Shown here: piece after piece, positions 51,708 through 59,706 of the stretch
Position numbering within the stretch: position 1 is the first letter of the stretch
Layout: the number at the start of each line of letters is the position of its first letter
Assembly (NCBI GenBank): GCA_963766345.1
Contig: CAVXZL010000008.1
Span: forward strand, 558,001 to 622,000
Source: DASVFB01 sp963766345
GTDB taxonomy: Bacteria; Actinomycetota; Thermoleophilia; Gaiellales; Gaiellaceae
DNA: 64,000 nt
Reading direction: 5' to 3'
Notes under the pieces: generated by a model
Database searches by the model: none
What the model saw: only the letters and a program-made list of their open reading frames with translations
What the model was told of the DNA's origin: nothing
Program-made: the position numbers and the translations under genes

Positions 51708-52241
51708 CTATCTCGCTGTCGTCAGTTCTCTACGAAGTCGTTCGAGCCGGCTGCGCACGCTCGCGTCGAGGCGCAGCGAGCCGGCCTGGAGGATGATCCC
51801 GCCGATCAGATCCGGGTCCACGCTGCGCGTCGCGTCGACCGGCCTGCCGGATGCTTGCTCGATCTGGCCGACGATCTGCTTCGCCTCGTCGTCCGAGAGC
51901 TCGTATGCCGTTGTCACCTCGACCCTGAGCCGGCGCTCCTCGATCGCCACGAGGCGCTCGAACTCGCGTTGGATCTCGCGTAGCTGGCCGGCGCGGTTCT
52001 TCTCGACCGTCAAGAGCAGAAAATTGCGCACGAGCTGGTCGGCGCCGCCGAGGACGTCCTCGAGCGCCTGCGCCTTCGCGCGCGGATCGAGCTGCGGGTT
52101 GCGCAGCATCGCGTCGAGCTCCGGCACCTGGTCGACTGCGGCGACGAAGTCGCCGAGCTCCTCGCGCACCTCGGCGAGGCGGCCCTTCTCCTTCGCGGCC
52201 TCGAAGAGGGCGCGCGCGTACGTGCGGTGCGCGACCGACAT
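51708..52241 (-). CDS. atpH: ATP synthase delta subunit
   Basis: A 177-residue OSCP/delta protein: N-terminal helical domain (SVAHRTYARALFEAAKEKGR) and C-terminal DPDLIGGIILQAGSLRLDAS with VRSRLERLRRELTTAR. It connects F1 to the peripheral stalk formed by the b subunit, whose gene ends directly before it. Confidence 0.95.
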   Translation of the reverse strand: MSVAHRTYARALFEAAKEKGRLAEVREELGDFVAAVDQVPELDAMLRNPQLDPRAKAQALEDVLGGADQLVRNFLLLTVEKNRAGQLREIQREFERLVAIEERRLRVEVTTAYELSDDEAKQIVGQIEQASGRPVDATRSVDPDLIGGIILQAGSLRLDASVRSRLERLRRELTTAR

Positions 52242-52772
52242 CTAGTTGCGCGAGCTCTCCAGCTGCGAGAAGTCGAGCGACGAGATTGCCTCGTCGATCA
52301 GGCGGCGCTGATCGTCCGAGTCGAGCGCCTTGCCGGTCACCTTCGAAGCGGCGAGGTACGTCAGCTCGGCGATCTCCGCACGGATCTGCGCGAGCGAGCG
52401 CGCCGTCTCGGCCTCGATCTGACGCCTCGTCTCCTCGAGCCGACGCTGCCGGTCGACCTCGATCTCCTCACGCGCGCGGTCGCGCAACAGATCGGCGTCA
52501 CGCCGCACCTCCTGCCGGATCTCCTCGGCCTCGGCGCGCGCCTGGCCGATCAGCCTGCGGTGCTCCTCGAGCAGCTGCCGCGCCTCCTCACGCGCGTTGT
52601 CGGCCTCCGCGAGCGACTGCCGGATGCGCTCGCGGCGCTCGTCGATGATCTTCTGGATCGGGCCGAACGCCCAGCGCTTCAGCACGAAGAAGGCGACCCC
52701 GAAGCAGACGATCGTCCAGATCATCAACCCCGGCGTGACCTGGATCAGCGGGTTGGATGCGAGCAGCGCCAC
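52242..52772 (-). CDS. atpF: ATP synthase b subunit
   Basis: A 176-residue protein with one N-terminal helix (LMIWTIVCFGVAFFVLKRWA) and a long coiled-coil (EADNAREEARQLLEEHRRLI, then EIEVDRQRRLEETRRQIEAE). GTG 52772 overlaps the atpE stop by one base (TAGTG). A single b gene is present, so the stalk is a homodimer. Confidence 0.95.
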   Translation of the reverse strand: MALLASNPLIQVTPGLMIWTIVCFGVAFFVLKRWAFGPIQKIIDERRERIRQSLAEADNAREEARQLLEEHRRLIGQARAEAEEIRQEVRRDADLLRDRAREEIEVDRQRRLEETRRQIEAETARSLAQIRAEIAELTYLAASKVTGKALDSDDQRRLIDEAISSLDFSQLESSRN

Positions 52773-53035
52773 TAGACGAGCACGTAGGCGAGGATCGAGC
52801 CGAGCAGGCCGTAGAACACGACGGCCTCCGTAAGGGCGAAGCCGAGCCACTGGATTCCCTGCAGCTCTCCGCGCAGCTCGGGCTGCCGGGCGACCGACTG
52901 GATCATCGAGCCGAAGATGTTGCCGATGCCGACGCCGGCGCCGAGTGCGCCGAGACCGACGCCGAGCGCGAGGCCGATGGCCTTGCCGGCCTTCGTGACG
53001 TCACCGCTGGTCGCGGCGATGAGGGTACCGAGCAT
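52772..53035 (-). CDS. atpE: ATP synthase c subunit
   Basis: An 87-residue, two-helix ring subunit. Helix one is rich in glycine (LALGVGLGALGAGVGIGNIF), the polar loop is ARQPELRGELQGI, and helix two carries the ion-binding carboxylate Glu70 in FALTEAVVFYGLL. The residues around Glu70 do not show an obvious sodium-binding set, so proton coupling is presumed. Confidence 0.97.
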   Translation of the reverse strand: MLGTLIAATSGDVTKAGKAIGLALGVGLGALGAGVGIGNIFGSMIQSVARQPELRGELQGIQWLGFALTEAVVFYGLLGSILAYVLV

Positions 53036-53050
53036 GTCGTTTTCTCCTCC

Positions 53051-53896
53051 TTAGTGCTCCGGCTCGATCGCCGAGCCGATGTAGATGGCAGAGAGGGCGG
53101 CGAAGATGAACGCCTGGATCCCGACGACGATCACGACCTCGAAGAGGTAGAAGACGATCGCCGGGATGATCACGGGGATGAGTGCGAGTGACTGGAAGAT
53201 GAAGATGAGCCCGAGGAACGTGAGGATGAGGATGTGGCCCGCGAGCATGTTGGCGAAGAGCCTGACGCTCAGCGAGATCAGCCGCATGAACTGGCCGAGG
53301 ATCTCGAGCGGCACGATCAGCGCGAGCAGCGGCTTCGGCGCCTCGGGGATCCAGCTCTTGAAGTAGCGGGTCGGCCCGTTCCAGCGCACGCCTTCGACGT
53401 GGGTGAAGACGAACGTGAGCAGCGCGAGCGCGAGCGCCACCGACAGCGACGACGTCGCCGCATAGATCCCGAACACGGGAATGCCGTGCCACGTCTCGCC
53501 GGTGAGCGGCAGCGGGATGAAGCCGAGCAGGTTGACGACGAAGATGAACAGGAGCAGCGACGCGACGTACGGGAACCAGCGCCCGATCGCCTTCGTGGGC
53601 AGCCCCTGCTCGGCGATCTGCGTCTGCGCGATCTCGTAGACCATCTCGCCGACGGTCTCCTTGCGGTCCCCCTTCCCGCGGCCGCGCATGAAGAAGTAGC
53701 CGAACGCGATCGTCAGCACCGTCCCGAGCATGAGATAGACGACGGCTTTGGTGATCGAGAGGTTGAGGGGCCCGAGGTGAATCGGGATCCACTCGTGCTG
53801 CTCGAACTCCGTGGTCGGGTCGAAGTCGCCACGCGCGAACGCGTTCGCGGGCGCGACGAGCGCGAGCGTCACGAGCGCAAGGAGGAAGCGCCTCAC
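53051..53896 (-). CDS. atpB: ATP synthase a subunit
   Basis: A 281-residue Fo protein with the conserved channel helices: LGQFMRLISLSVRLFANMLA (with the essential Arg in SVRLFANM) and VFYLFEVVIVVGIQAFIFAA. The N-terminus (VRRFLLALVTLALVAPANAF) looks like a cleavable signal peptide. GTG 53896 overlaps the stop of the atpI-like gene by four bases. Confidence 0.96.
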   Translation of the reverse strand: MRRFLLALVTLALVAPANAFARGDFDPTTEFEQHEWIPIHLGPLNLSITKAVVYLMLGTVLTIAFGYFFMRGRGKGDRKETVGEMVYEIAQTQIAEQGLPTKAIGRWFPYVASLLLFIFVVNLLGFIPLPLTGETWHGIPVFGIYAATSSLSVALALALLTFVFTHVEGVRWNGPTRYFKSWIPEAPKPLLALIVPLEILGQFMRLISLSVRLFANMLAGHILILTFLGLIFIFQSLALIPVIIPAIVFYLFEVVIVVGIQAFIFAALSAIYIGSAIEPEH

Positions 53897-54297
53897 TTGG
53901 CCGCCCTGCCCGCGACGGGGCCCGAGTAGTACACGGCGAGCGAGAGCCCGAGCTCGGCGGTGAAGCCGAGGGCGTACACGAGCGCCGCCGCCAGCCCGAC
54001 CCACGGATCGGACACCGCTGCGACGAAGACGACCACCATCACGGCGATCGCGCGAAACATCATCCCGAAAGCTGTCACGCCTGCGGCCGCGAGGTTATCC
54101 GTCCGCGAATGCAGGCGGTGCAGCAGGTAGCCGAACGCCTGCGACGCGAGCCAGAGGAACGCGCCGAGCGCCCAGCCCTCGATCCGCCAGCCGCTGATGA
54201 GAAAGACGGGCAGCGCGAGGAACACGACGGCCGTGCCCGCGATCGCGGGAAGCGCCGTGTCCGGCGGCCGCCTCGGTTGCGTCCAGGGTCCCGACAT
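53893..54297 (-). CDS. atpI: ATP synthase protein I-like membrane protein
   Basis: A 134-residue protein with about four membrane helices (ALPAIAGTAVVFLALPVFLI, EGWALGAFLWLASQAFGYLL, FRAIAVMVVVFVAAVSDPWV, ALVYALGFTAELGLSLAVYY). Its place between atpZ and atpB and its size fit AtpI, an assembly helper for the c-ring. Sequence motifs of AtpI are weak, so the name rests mostly on position. ATG 54297 overlaps the preceding stop (TGATG). Confidence 0.75.
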   Translation of the reverse strand: MSGPWTQPRRPPDTALPAIAGTAVVFLALPVFLISGWRIEGWALGAFLWLASQAFGYLLHRLHSRTDNLAAAGVTAFGMMFRAIAVMVVVFVAAVSDPWVGLAAALVYALGFTAELGLSLAVYYSGPVAGRAAK

Positions 54298-54494
54298 CAC
54301 ATGTCCCGGTACCGCAGAATCGTCGCCGCCACACCGGCCGGGATGCCGATCACCGCGCCGAAGACGAGTCCGTACGCGAGGCTCCCCGCCGCCCAGCCGA
54401 TCAGGGCGCCGAGGACGATGCAGGCCGCGGTGACGCCGAAGAGGACTCCACCGGCGCCGGCCAGCTGAAAGTTCGGGCGAGAGGTGGGCTCCAT
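54297..54494 (-). CDS. AtpZ/AtpI-like small membrane protein
   Basis: A 65-residue protein with two helices (GGVLFGVTAACIVLGALIGW and GLVFGAVIGIPAGVAATILR) linked by a short loop, the layout of AtpZ (DUF4405/putative magnesium-linked Fo protein). It heads the atp operon. A TATGCT box at 54506-54511 (minus strand) lies just upstream and could be the operon's -10. The divergent hydrolase starts 57 bases away. Confidence 0.75.
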   Translation of the reverse strand: MEPTSRPNFQLAGAGGVLFGVTAACIVLGALIGWAAGSLAYGLVFGAVIGIPAGVAATILRYRDM

Positions 54495-54551
54495 CGAGCG
54501 AGGGCAGCATACCTTGTAACAGTTGAATTTCGCTCGGCGAGCCACGATAAC

Positions 54552-55253
54552 GTGCGGTTTGTGACGCGACTCGTCTTCGTCCACGGCAGCGTCGGGAACG
54601 CGGCCGCGACGTGGTCGGCGCAGCGTGCGCTCGAGGGCCGGTACGAGTGCGTCTTCCTCACGCGCGGCGGCTATCCGCCCGGTCCGACGCTCGAGCGGAT
54701 CGACTTCGAGCAGCAGGCGGACGAGGTCGCGGCGGTGTTGCGCGAAGGCGATCATCTCGTCGCGCATTCGTACGGCGCGGTCGTCTCGCTGCTGGCTGCG
54801 GCGCTGAAGCCGGTGCTCGCGTCGCTGACGGTCGGCGAGCCGCCGTGCTTCGGCGTCGCGCGCGGCCATCCGGCGGTCGAGGAGTTCCTCGCGCGCTATG
54901 AGGCGTACGAGCCGAGCGGGCCGCGCGAGTACCTCGAGTTCTTCCTGCCGCTCGTCGGTAGCGCGATCCGTCTGCCGGACCCGCTGCCGCCGGCGCTCGA
55001 GCAGGGCGCGCGTGCCGCGATGGCGGAGCGGACGCCGGACGAGGCCGAGATCCCGTTCGACGAGCTCGCCGCGGCGCCGTTTCCGAAGCTCGTGATCTCC
55101 GGCGGGCACAACGCCGCGTTCGACGCCGTGTGCGACGTGCTCGAGGCGCGCCTGCCCGCGAAGCGCGTCGTCGTGCCGGGCGCGGGCCACTCGCTCCCGC
55201 GCGCGCCGGGTTACAACGACGCGCTCGTCGCGTTCGTCGAGGGCGCGTCGTGA
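54552..55253 (+). CDS. Alpha/beta hydrolase
   Basis: A 233-residue hydrolase. RLVFVHGSVGNAAATWSAQR supplies the oxyanion loop, DHLVAHSYGAVVSLLAAALK carries the nucleophile Ser73, and LVISGGHNAAFDAVCDVLEA and VPGAGHSLPRAPGYND carry the late acid and base His. The substrate is unknown; possible esterase. It starts at GTG 54552 and its stop overlaps the next start by three bases. Confidence 0.88.
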   Translation: MRFVTRLVFVHGSVGNAAATWSAQRALEGRYECVFLTRGGYPPGPTLERIDFEQQADEVAAVLREGDHLVAHSYGAVVSLLAAALKPVLASLTVGEPPCFGVARGHPAVEEFLARYEAYEPSGPREYLEFFLPLVGSAIRLPDPLPPALEQGARAAMAERTPDEAEIPFDELAAAPFPKLVISGGHNAAFDAVCDVLEARLPAKRVVVPGAGHSLPRAPGYNDALVAFVEGAS

Positions 55254-55696
55254 TCCAGACCGAGCGGCTGATCATCCGCGTGCCGCGCGCGCACGAGCGC
55301 GCCGAGATGTTCTCGTACTTCGCCGATCCCGCGAACGAGCGCAGCGACCCGGACGCGGACGCGGCGCAGGTTCGCCGCTGGGCGTACGGCGTGCCGTGGG
55401 GCGTCTGGGAACGGGAGACGGGCGAGCTCGTCGGCGACTGCAGCCTCCACTACGACACGACCTTCGGCGCGTGGGAGCTGTCCTACGGGTTCCGCCGCGA
55501 CCGCTGGGGGCGCGGCTATGCGAGCGAGGCGGCGGCGGCGGTCGTCCGGCACGGGTTGGAGACGATGCGCGTCGCGAGGATCGTCGCCGACGTCGACCCG
55601 GCGAATCCCGCGTCGTCGCGCGTGCTCGAGAAGTGCGGCTTCGTCCGCGTCGGCGAGCTCGAGGACGGGCGCTTCTTCTACGCCGTCACGCGGTGA
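55250..55696 (+). CDS. GNAT acetyltransferase, RimJ/RimL-like
   Basis: A 148-residue enzyme. TERLIIRVPRAHERAEMFSY is the RimJ-type opening; ELSYGFRRDRWGRGYASEAA contains the acetyl-CoA loop; DVDPANPASSRVLEKCGFVR is the usual C-terminal motif. GTG 55250 overlaps the stop of the hydrolase gene (GTGA). It may acetylate ribosomal proteins or small amines. Confidence 0.88.
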   Translation: MIQTERLIIRVPRAHERAEMFSYFADPANERSDPDADAAQVRRWAYGVPWGVWERETGELVGDCSLHYDTTFGAWELSYGFRRDRWGRGYASEAAAAVVRHGLETMRVARIVADVDPANPASSRVLEKCGFVRVGELEDGRFFYAVTR

Positions 55697-55697
55697 C

Positions 55698-55737
55698 CGC
55701 GAGCGCGTCGGCGATCAGTCCGGGCGCGACGCTCGCG
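55698..55737. terminator. Imperfect hairpin between convergent genes
   Basis: CGCGAG (55698-55703) and CTCGCG (55732-55737) pair, with CGTC/GACG inside extending the stem. It lies in the 73-base gap between the acetyltransferase and the MBL hydrolase ends. No T-tract. Confidence 0.3.
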
Positions 55738-55769
55738 TCGTGGAACTTCAGGGAGTACGCCCCGAGAGG

Positions 55770-56564
55770 TCAGGCGGGTCGATCGGCGAACGCGGCGAGG
55801 TTGCGCTCCCACATCTCCGGCCACGGAAGCTCCGGATACGGGTTCGGGTCGCCCGCCTTGGCGTCGTTGAACTTCTCGAGGTAGGCGCGGACGAAGTCGA
55901 TCGCCTCGGGGCCGGACACCGGGCCGTGCCCCGGCACGACGGCTTGCGGGCGAAGAGCCGACAGCCGGTCGAGGATGCCCGGCCATGCCTTCGGGTCGCC
56001 GTCGCCGATCCACGGGTGGCCGTGGACGACGAGGTCGGCCGTGAAGAGGATCCGTTCTCCGGGGAGCCAGAGCACCGCGTCGCTGAGCGTGTGGCCGCCT
56101 CCGAACGTGAGCGCCTGCGCGCGGCGTTTCGCGCCGCTGAAGTCGCGGTCGTGGTCGAACTTCTCGACGGGATGGGTGACCTGGAGGCTCGGCAGCTCCG
56201 TCCGCGCGAGCTCCGCGAACGCCGTGCCTTCGAACTCCTCGACCGGCGTTGCCTTCAGCTGGGCGAGCCGCGCTTCCGTCCGTTCGCGCATGAGCTCCGA
56301 CGTCTTGCGGGTGGCGACCACGTGCGCGTCGAACGCGCCGGCACCGTAGACGTGGTCGCCGTGCCAGTGGCTGAGGAGAACCGTGCGCGCCGGTGCGTGC
56401 TCCTCCGCGGCCTCGCGGAGCGCGCGTCCGGCCGCCAGCGACACGTGCGTGTCGAAGACGACCGCCTCGTCGCCGAGGTCGACGAAGCCGGCGTTCCCGA
56501 CCGCGAGGTCGCCCTCCTCGGCGATCGACGCGAAGACGCCGTCTGCGAGCTCTTCGAACCTCAA
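55770..56564 (-). CDS. Metallo-beta-lactamase fold hydrolase
   Basis: A 264-residue enzyme with an intact metal site: TVLLSHWHGDHVYGAGAFDA (HxHxDH), FGGGHTLSDAVLW, LFTADLVVHGHPWIGDGDP and VVPGHGPVSGPEAIDFV. The type with GGGHT and a C-terminal W-rich end resembles quinoprotein-relay/cyclase-like MBL proteins. The start is TTG 56564, overlapping the wecA stop (TTGA). The substrate is unknown. Confidence 0.88.
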   Translation of the reverse strand: MRFEELADGVFASIAEEGDLAVGNAGFVDLGDEAVVFDTHVSLAAGRALREAAEEHAPARTVLLSHWHGDHVYGAGAFDAHVVATRKTSELMRERTEARLAQLKATPVEEFEGTAFAELARTELPSLQVTHPVEKFDHDRDFSGAKRRAQALTFGGGHTLSDAVLWLPGERILFTADLVVHGHPWIGDGDPKAWPGILDRLSALRPQAVVPGHGPVSGPEAIDFVRAYLEKFNDAKAGDPNPYPELPWPEMWERNLAAFADRPA

Positions 56565-57685
56565 GCCGTCTTGCGCTCGCGGGCGAGCTGTTCGCGCCGG
56601 CGGAGGATCGGGTTCGCGAGCTTGACGATCTCGAGCAGGTACACGATGTAGATCGAGGCGGCGAGCGCCGCGCCGCCGATGACCGCGTCGACAGCCACGG
56701 CCCACGGGCGCCAGTCGCCGTGCGGGTGCGGCTGGATGAATCGCGTCGCGAGCGCGGCGGCGGCGAGCGTCGCGCACCACGCGTAGATCGTCAGCACGGC
56801 TCGCGGCTGTGAATAGCCGATGTTCAAAAAGCGGTGATGCAAGTGCGAGCGGTCGCTCTCGTACACCGGCAGCCCGTGCTTGAGCCGCTTCGCGACGACG
56901 AACGACGTGTCGACGATCGGGACTGCGAGCACCGCGAGCGGCAGCAGGAGCGACACCAACGACGCCGTCTTCAAGAGGCCTTCGACCGAGATCGCGGCGA
57001 GCGTGTAGCCGAGCAGCAGCGCGCCCGAGTCGCCCATGAAGATGCGCGCGGGATAAAAGTTGTGCCTGAGAAACCCCAGGGTGGCGCCCAGCACGATCGC
57101 CGCGAGGATCGCCGGGTTCGCGCGGCCGAGATCGAGCTCGATCAGCACGAACGTCCCAGCCGAGATCGCGCAGACGCCGGCCGCAAGGCCGTCGAGCCCG
57201 TCGAGGAAGTTGACCATGTTCATCACCGCGACGATGGCGATCACGGTCAGCGGCGCCCCGATCCACGTCGGCAGCTCGTGCACGCCGACGATCGGGAACG
57301 TGAACTGGTGCACCCACACGCCGAAGCCGACGGCGATCGACGCCGCGAGGATCTGGCCGCCGAGCTTCTCCCACCAGCGCAGCCCGCGGAAGTCGTCGAT
57401 CGCGCCGACGGTCGTCGCCACCGCGGCGCCGAGCAGCAGGCCGCGCATCGCCGGATTGAGGTCGAGGAACGCGAGCGCCGGGACGAAGATCCCGAGGAAG
57501 AGCGCGAGCCCGCCGAGCCGCGGCACCGTGCGCGTGTTCGCGCGGCGCTTGTCGCCGGGGCGGTCGACCACGCCGAGCATGCGCGCCATGCCGCCGACGG
57601 CCGGAGTGAGGAGCACGACGATCACGAGCGCAACGCCGAAGCCGTAGACCAGCTCGAGGTGGTTCCGGAGCTCGTGCCCGATCAT
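56561..57685 (-). CDS. wecA: WecA/TagO-type polyprenyl-phosphate glycosyl-1-phosphate transferase
   Basis: A 374-residue membrane enzyme with about 11 helices of the MraY/WecA family. Motifs: PRLGGLALFLGIF, TVGAIDDFRGLRWWEKLGGQ, VMNMVNFLDGLDGLAAGVCA (catalytic Asp pair) and RIFMGDSGALLLGYTLAAIS, then ESDRSHLHHRFLNIGYSQPR. The HxHHR loop indicates the UDP-GlcNAc/GalNAc-using WecA branch rather than MraY. It starts wall glycopolymer synthesis that the LCP protein would finish. Overlaps upp by four bases. Confidence 0.93.
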   Translation of the reverse strand: MIGHELRNHLELVYGFGVALVIVVLLTPAVGGMARMLGVVDRPGDKRRANTRTVPRLGGLALFLGIFVPALAFLDLNPAMRGLLLGAAVATTVGAIDDFRGLRWWEKLGGQILAASIAVGFGVWVHQFTFPIVGVHELPTWIGAPLTVIAIVAVMNMVNFLDGLDGLAAGVCAISAGTFVLIELDLGRANPAILAAIVLGATLGFLRHNFYPARIFMGDSGALLLGYTLAAISVEGLLKTASLVSLLLPLAVLAVPIVDTSFVVAKRLKHGLPVYESDRSHLHHRFLNIGYSQPRAVLTIYAWCATLAAAALATRFIQPHPHGDWRPWAVAVDAVIGGAALAASIYIVYLLEIVKLANPILRRREQLARERKTA

Positions 57686-58332
57686 TTGGTGCCGTACAGC
57701 CGGTCGCCGGCGTCGCCGAGACCCGGCACGATGAAGCCGTTCTCGTTCAAGCCGCGGTCGATCGCCGCGCAGACGATGTGCACGTCCGGGTATTCCGCAT
57801 GCACGCGCTCGATCCCTTCGGGCGCCGAGACGATGCTGACGAGGATGACGTTCCGCGCGCCGGCCTCCTTCACCTTGCCGATCGCGGCGACGCTCGAGTT
57901 GCCGGTTGCGAGCATCGGGTCGAGGACGATCGCGTCGCGCTCCGCGAGGTCGGCCGGCAGCTTCACGAAGTACTCGACCGGCTCGAGCGTCTCCTCGTCG
58001 CGGTAGAGGCCGATGAACCCGACGCGCGCGCTCGAGATGAGCGAGAGCACGCCGTCGAGCATCCCGACACCGGCGCGCAGCACCGGGCACACCGCGACCT
58101 TCTTGCCGGAGATACGGGGCACGCTCGTCCGCTCGAGCGGCGTCTCGACCTCGACCTGCTCGCTCGGCAGGTCCTTCGTCGCCTCGTAGGTCAAGAGCAG
58201 CGTGACCTCCTCGACGAGCTTGCGGAAGTGCACCGTCGGCGTCGTGCGGTCGCGGAGGTACGAGAGCTTGTGCTGGACGAGCGGATGCGTGACGTGCGTG
58301 AGCCGCCGCTCCGTTTGCACCGTTGCGGTCAC
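57682..58332 (-). CDS. upp: Uracil phosphoribosyltransferase
   Basis: A 216-residue UPRT: VTHPLVQHKLSYLRDRTTPT is the family opening, VCPVLRAGVGMLDGVLSLIS and DAIVLDPMLATGNSSVAAIG (PRPP loop) are diagnostic, and ending DRGLNENGFIVPGLGDAGDR matches the uracil-binding hood. It salvages uracil to UMP. GTG 58332 overlaps the glyA stop by four bases. Confidence 0.96.
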   Translation of the reverse strand: MTATVQTERRLTHVTHPLVQHKLSYLRDRTTPTVHFRKLVEEVTLLLTYEATKDLPSEQVEVETPLERTSVPRISGKKVAVCPVLRAGVGMLDGVLSLISSARVGFIGLYRDEETLEPVEYFVKLPADLAERDAIVLDPMLATGNSSVAAIGKVKEAGARNVILVSIVSAPEGIERVHAEYPDVHIVCAAIDRGLNENGFIVPGLGDAGDRLYGTK

Positions 58333-59633
58333 GCGACGTACGTCGTGAAGCCGCGGAACCCGGGATAGAGCGGCCGCTTCGCGCACAGGTCCTCGGCACG
58401 CGAGCGCAGCGAATCGAGGTCCGCGCCGTCTTCGCGGACAGAGTCGAGCGCGCCGACGATGATCCCGCCCACCTCGCGGAAGTCGTCCTCGTCGAAGCCG
58501 CGCATCGTCGCCGCGGGGGTCCCGATGCGCACGCCCGACGCCACCGTCGGCGGCCGCTCGTCGAACGGAACCGTGTTTCGGTTGGCGGTGAGCTTGACCT
58601 CGTGCAGACGTTCCTCAGCGTCCTTGCCCGTCCAGTCCGTCGAGCGCAGGTCGAGCTGGAGGAGGTGCGTGTCGGTGCCGCCCGTGAGGACGTCGAGGCC
58701 GCCCTCGATGAGCGTCTCGCAGAGCACGTCCGCGTTGGCGCGCACCTGACGCTGGTAGTCCCGGAACGCGTCGGTCGTCGCGATCTTGAAGCACGTCGCC
58801 TTCGCCGCGATCGTGTGCTCGAGCGGCCCGCCCTGCATCCCGGGGAAGACCGCGCGGTCGACCGCCGTCGCGTGCTCCTCCCTGCAGAGGATGAAGCCGG
58901 AGCGCGGCCCGGCCAGCGTCTTGTGCGTCGTCGACGTGACGAAGTCGCAGTCGTCGACGGGGTTCGGGTGCACGCCGGCCGCGACGAGCCCGGCGTAGTG
59001 AGCCATGTCGCACAGCAGGAGTGCGTCGACCTCGTCGGCGATCTTCCGGAACTCCGTGGTGTCGACCGTGCGCGGATAGGCGCTGCCGCCGCAGACGATC
59101 AGCTTCGGGCGCACCTCCTTCGCGAGCCGCAACACCTCGTCGTAGTCGACGACGTTCGTCTCGCGCGACACGCCGTAGTGCGCGATCGTGTAGAGCCGGC
59201 CGGAGAAGTTCACCTTCAGCCCGTGCGTGAGGTGGCCGCCGTGCGCGAGCTCGAGCGACAGGATCGTCTCGCCCGGCTGCAGCGCCGCCATGTAGACCGC
59301 CATGTTCGTCTGCGCGCCCGCGTGCGGCTGCACGTTCGCGTGCTCCGCGCCGAACAGCTCCTTCGCGCGGTCGATCGCCGTCTGCTCGATCTGGTCGACG
59401 ATCTCGCAGCCGCCGTAGTACCGCTTGCCGGGGTAACCCTCCGCGTACTTGTTCGTCGGGACGGAGCCCACCGCCTCGAGCACCGACGGCCATGTGAAGT
59501 TCTCCGACGCGATCAGCTCGATCTGGCCGCGCTGGCGCTCGAGCTCCTGCGTGAGCAGCTCGGCTATCTGCGGATCGACCTCGGCGAGGCCGGCTGTCGT
59601 CAGGTGCTGGAACGTCTCGTGCGCGACGGCCAT
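58329..59633 (-). CDS. glyA: Serine hydroxymethyltransferase
   Basis: A 434-residue PLP enzyme. NFTWPSVLEAVGSVPTNKYA and YPGKRYYGGCEIVDQIEQTA form the cofactor and substrate site; FVTSTTHKTLAGPRSGFILC carries the PLP lysine (Lys238). It converts serine and tetrahydrofolate to glycine and methylene-THF, feeding one-carbon units to methionine synthesis. The order glyA-upp-wecA is the conserved stretch before atp genes in many Gram-positive bacteria. Confidence 0.97.
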   Translation of the reverse strand: MAVAHETFQHLTTAGLAEVDPQIAELLTQELERQRGQIELIASENFTWPSVLEAVGSVPTNKYAEGYPGKRYYGGCEIVDQIEQTAIDRAKELFGAEHANVQPHAGAQTNMAVYMAALQPGETILSLELAHGGHLTHGLKVNFSGRLYTIAHYGVSRETNVVDYDEVLRLAKEVRPKLIVCGGSAYPRTVDTTEFRKIADEVDALLLCDMAHYAGLVAAGVHPNPVDDCDFVTSTTHKTLAGPRSGFILCREEHATAVDRAVFPGMQGGPLEHTIAAKATCFKIATTDAFRDYQRQVRANADVLCETLIEGGLDVLTGGTDTHLLQLDLRSTDWTGKDAEERLHEVKLTANRNTVPFDERPPTVASGVRIGTPAATMRGFDEDDFREVGGIIVGALDSVREDGADLDSLRSRAEDLCAKRPLYPGFRGFTTYVA

Positions 59634-59706
59634 GCTGGGCTCCCTTCCGGCGGGTTTCGTCTGATGCTACTCGCGGCGTCGGCGCCGGCCCCACGGGGAT
59701 TAGCGT

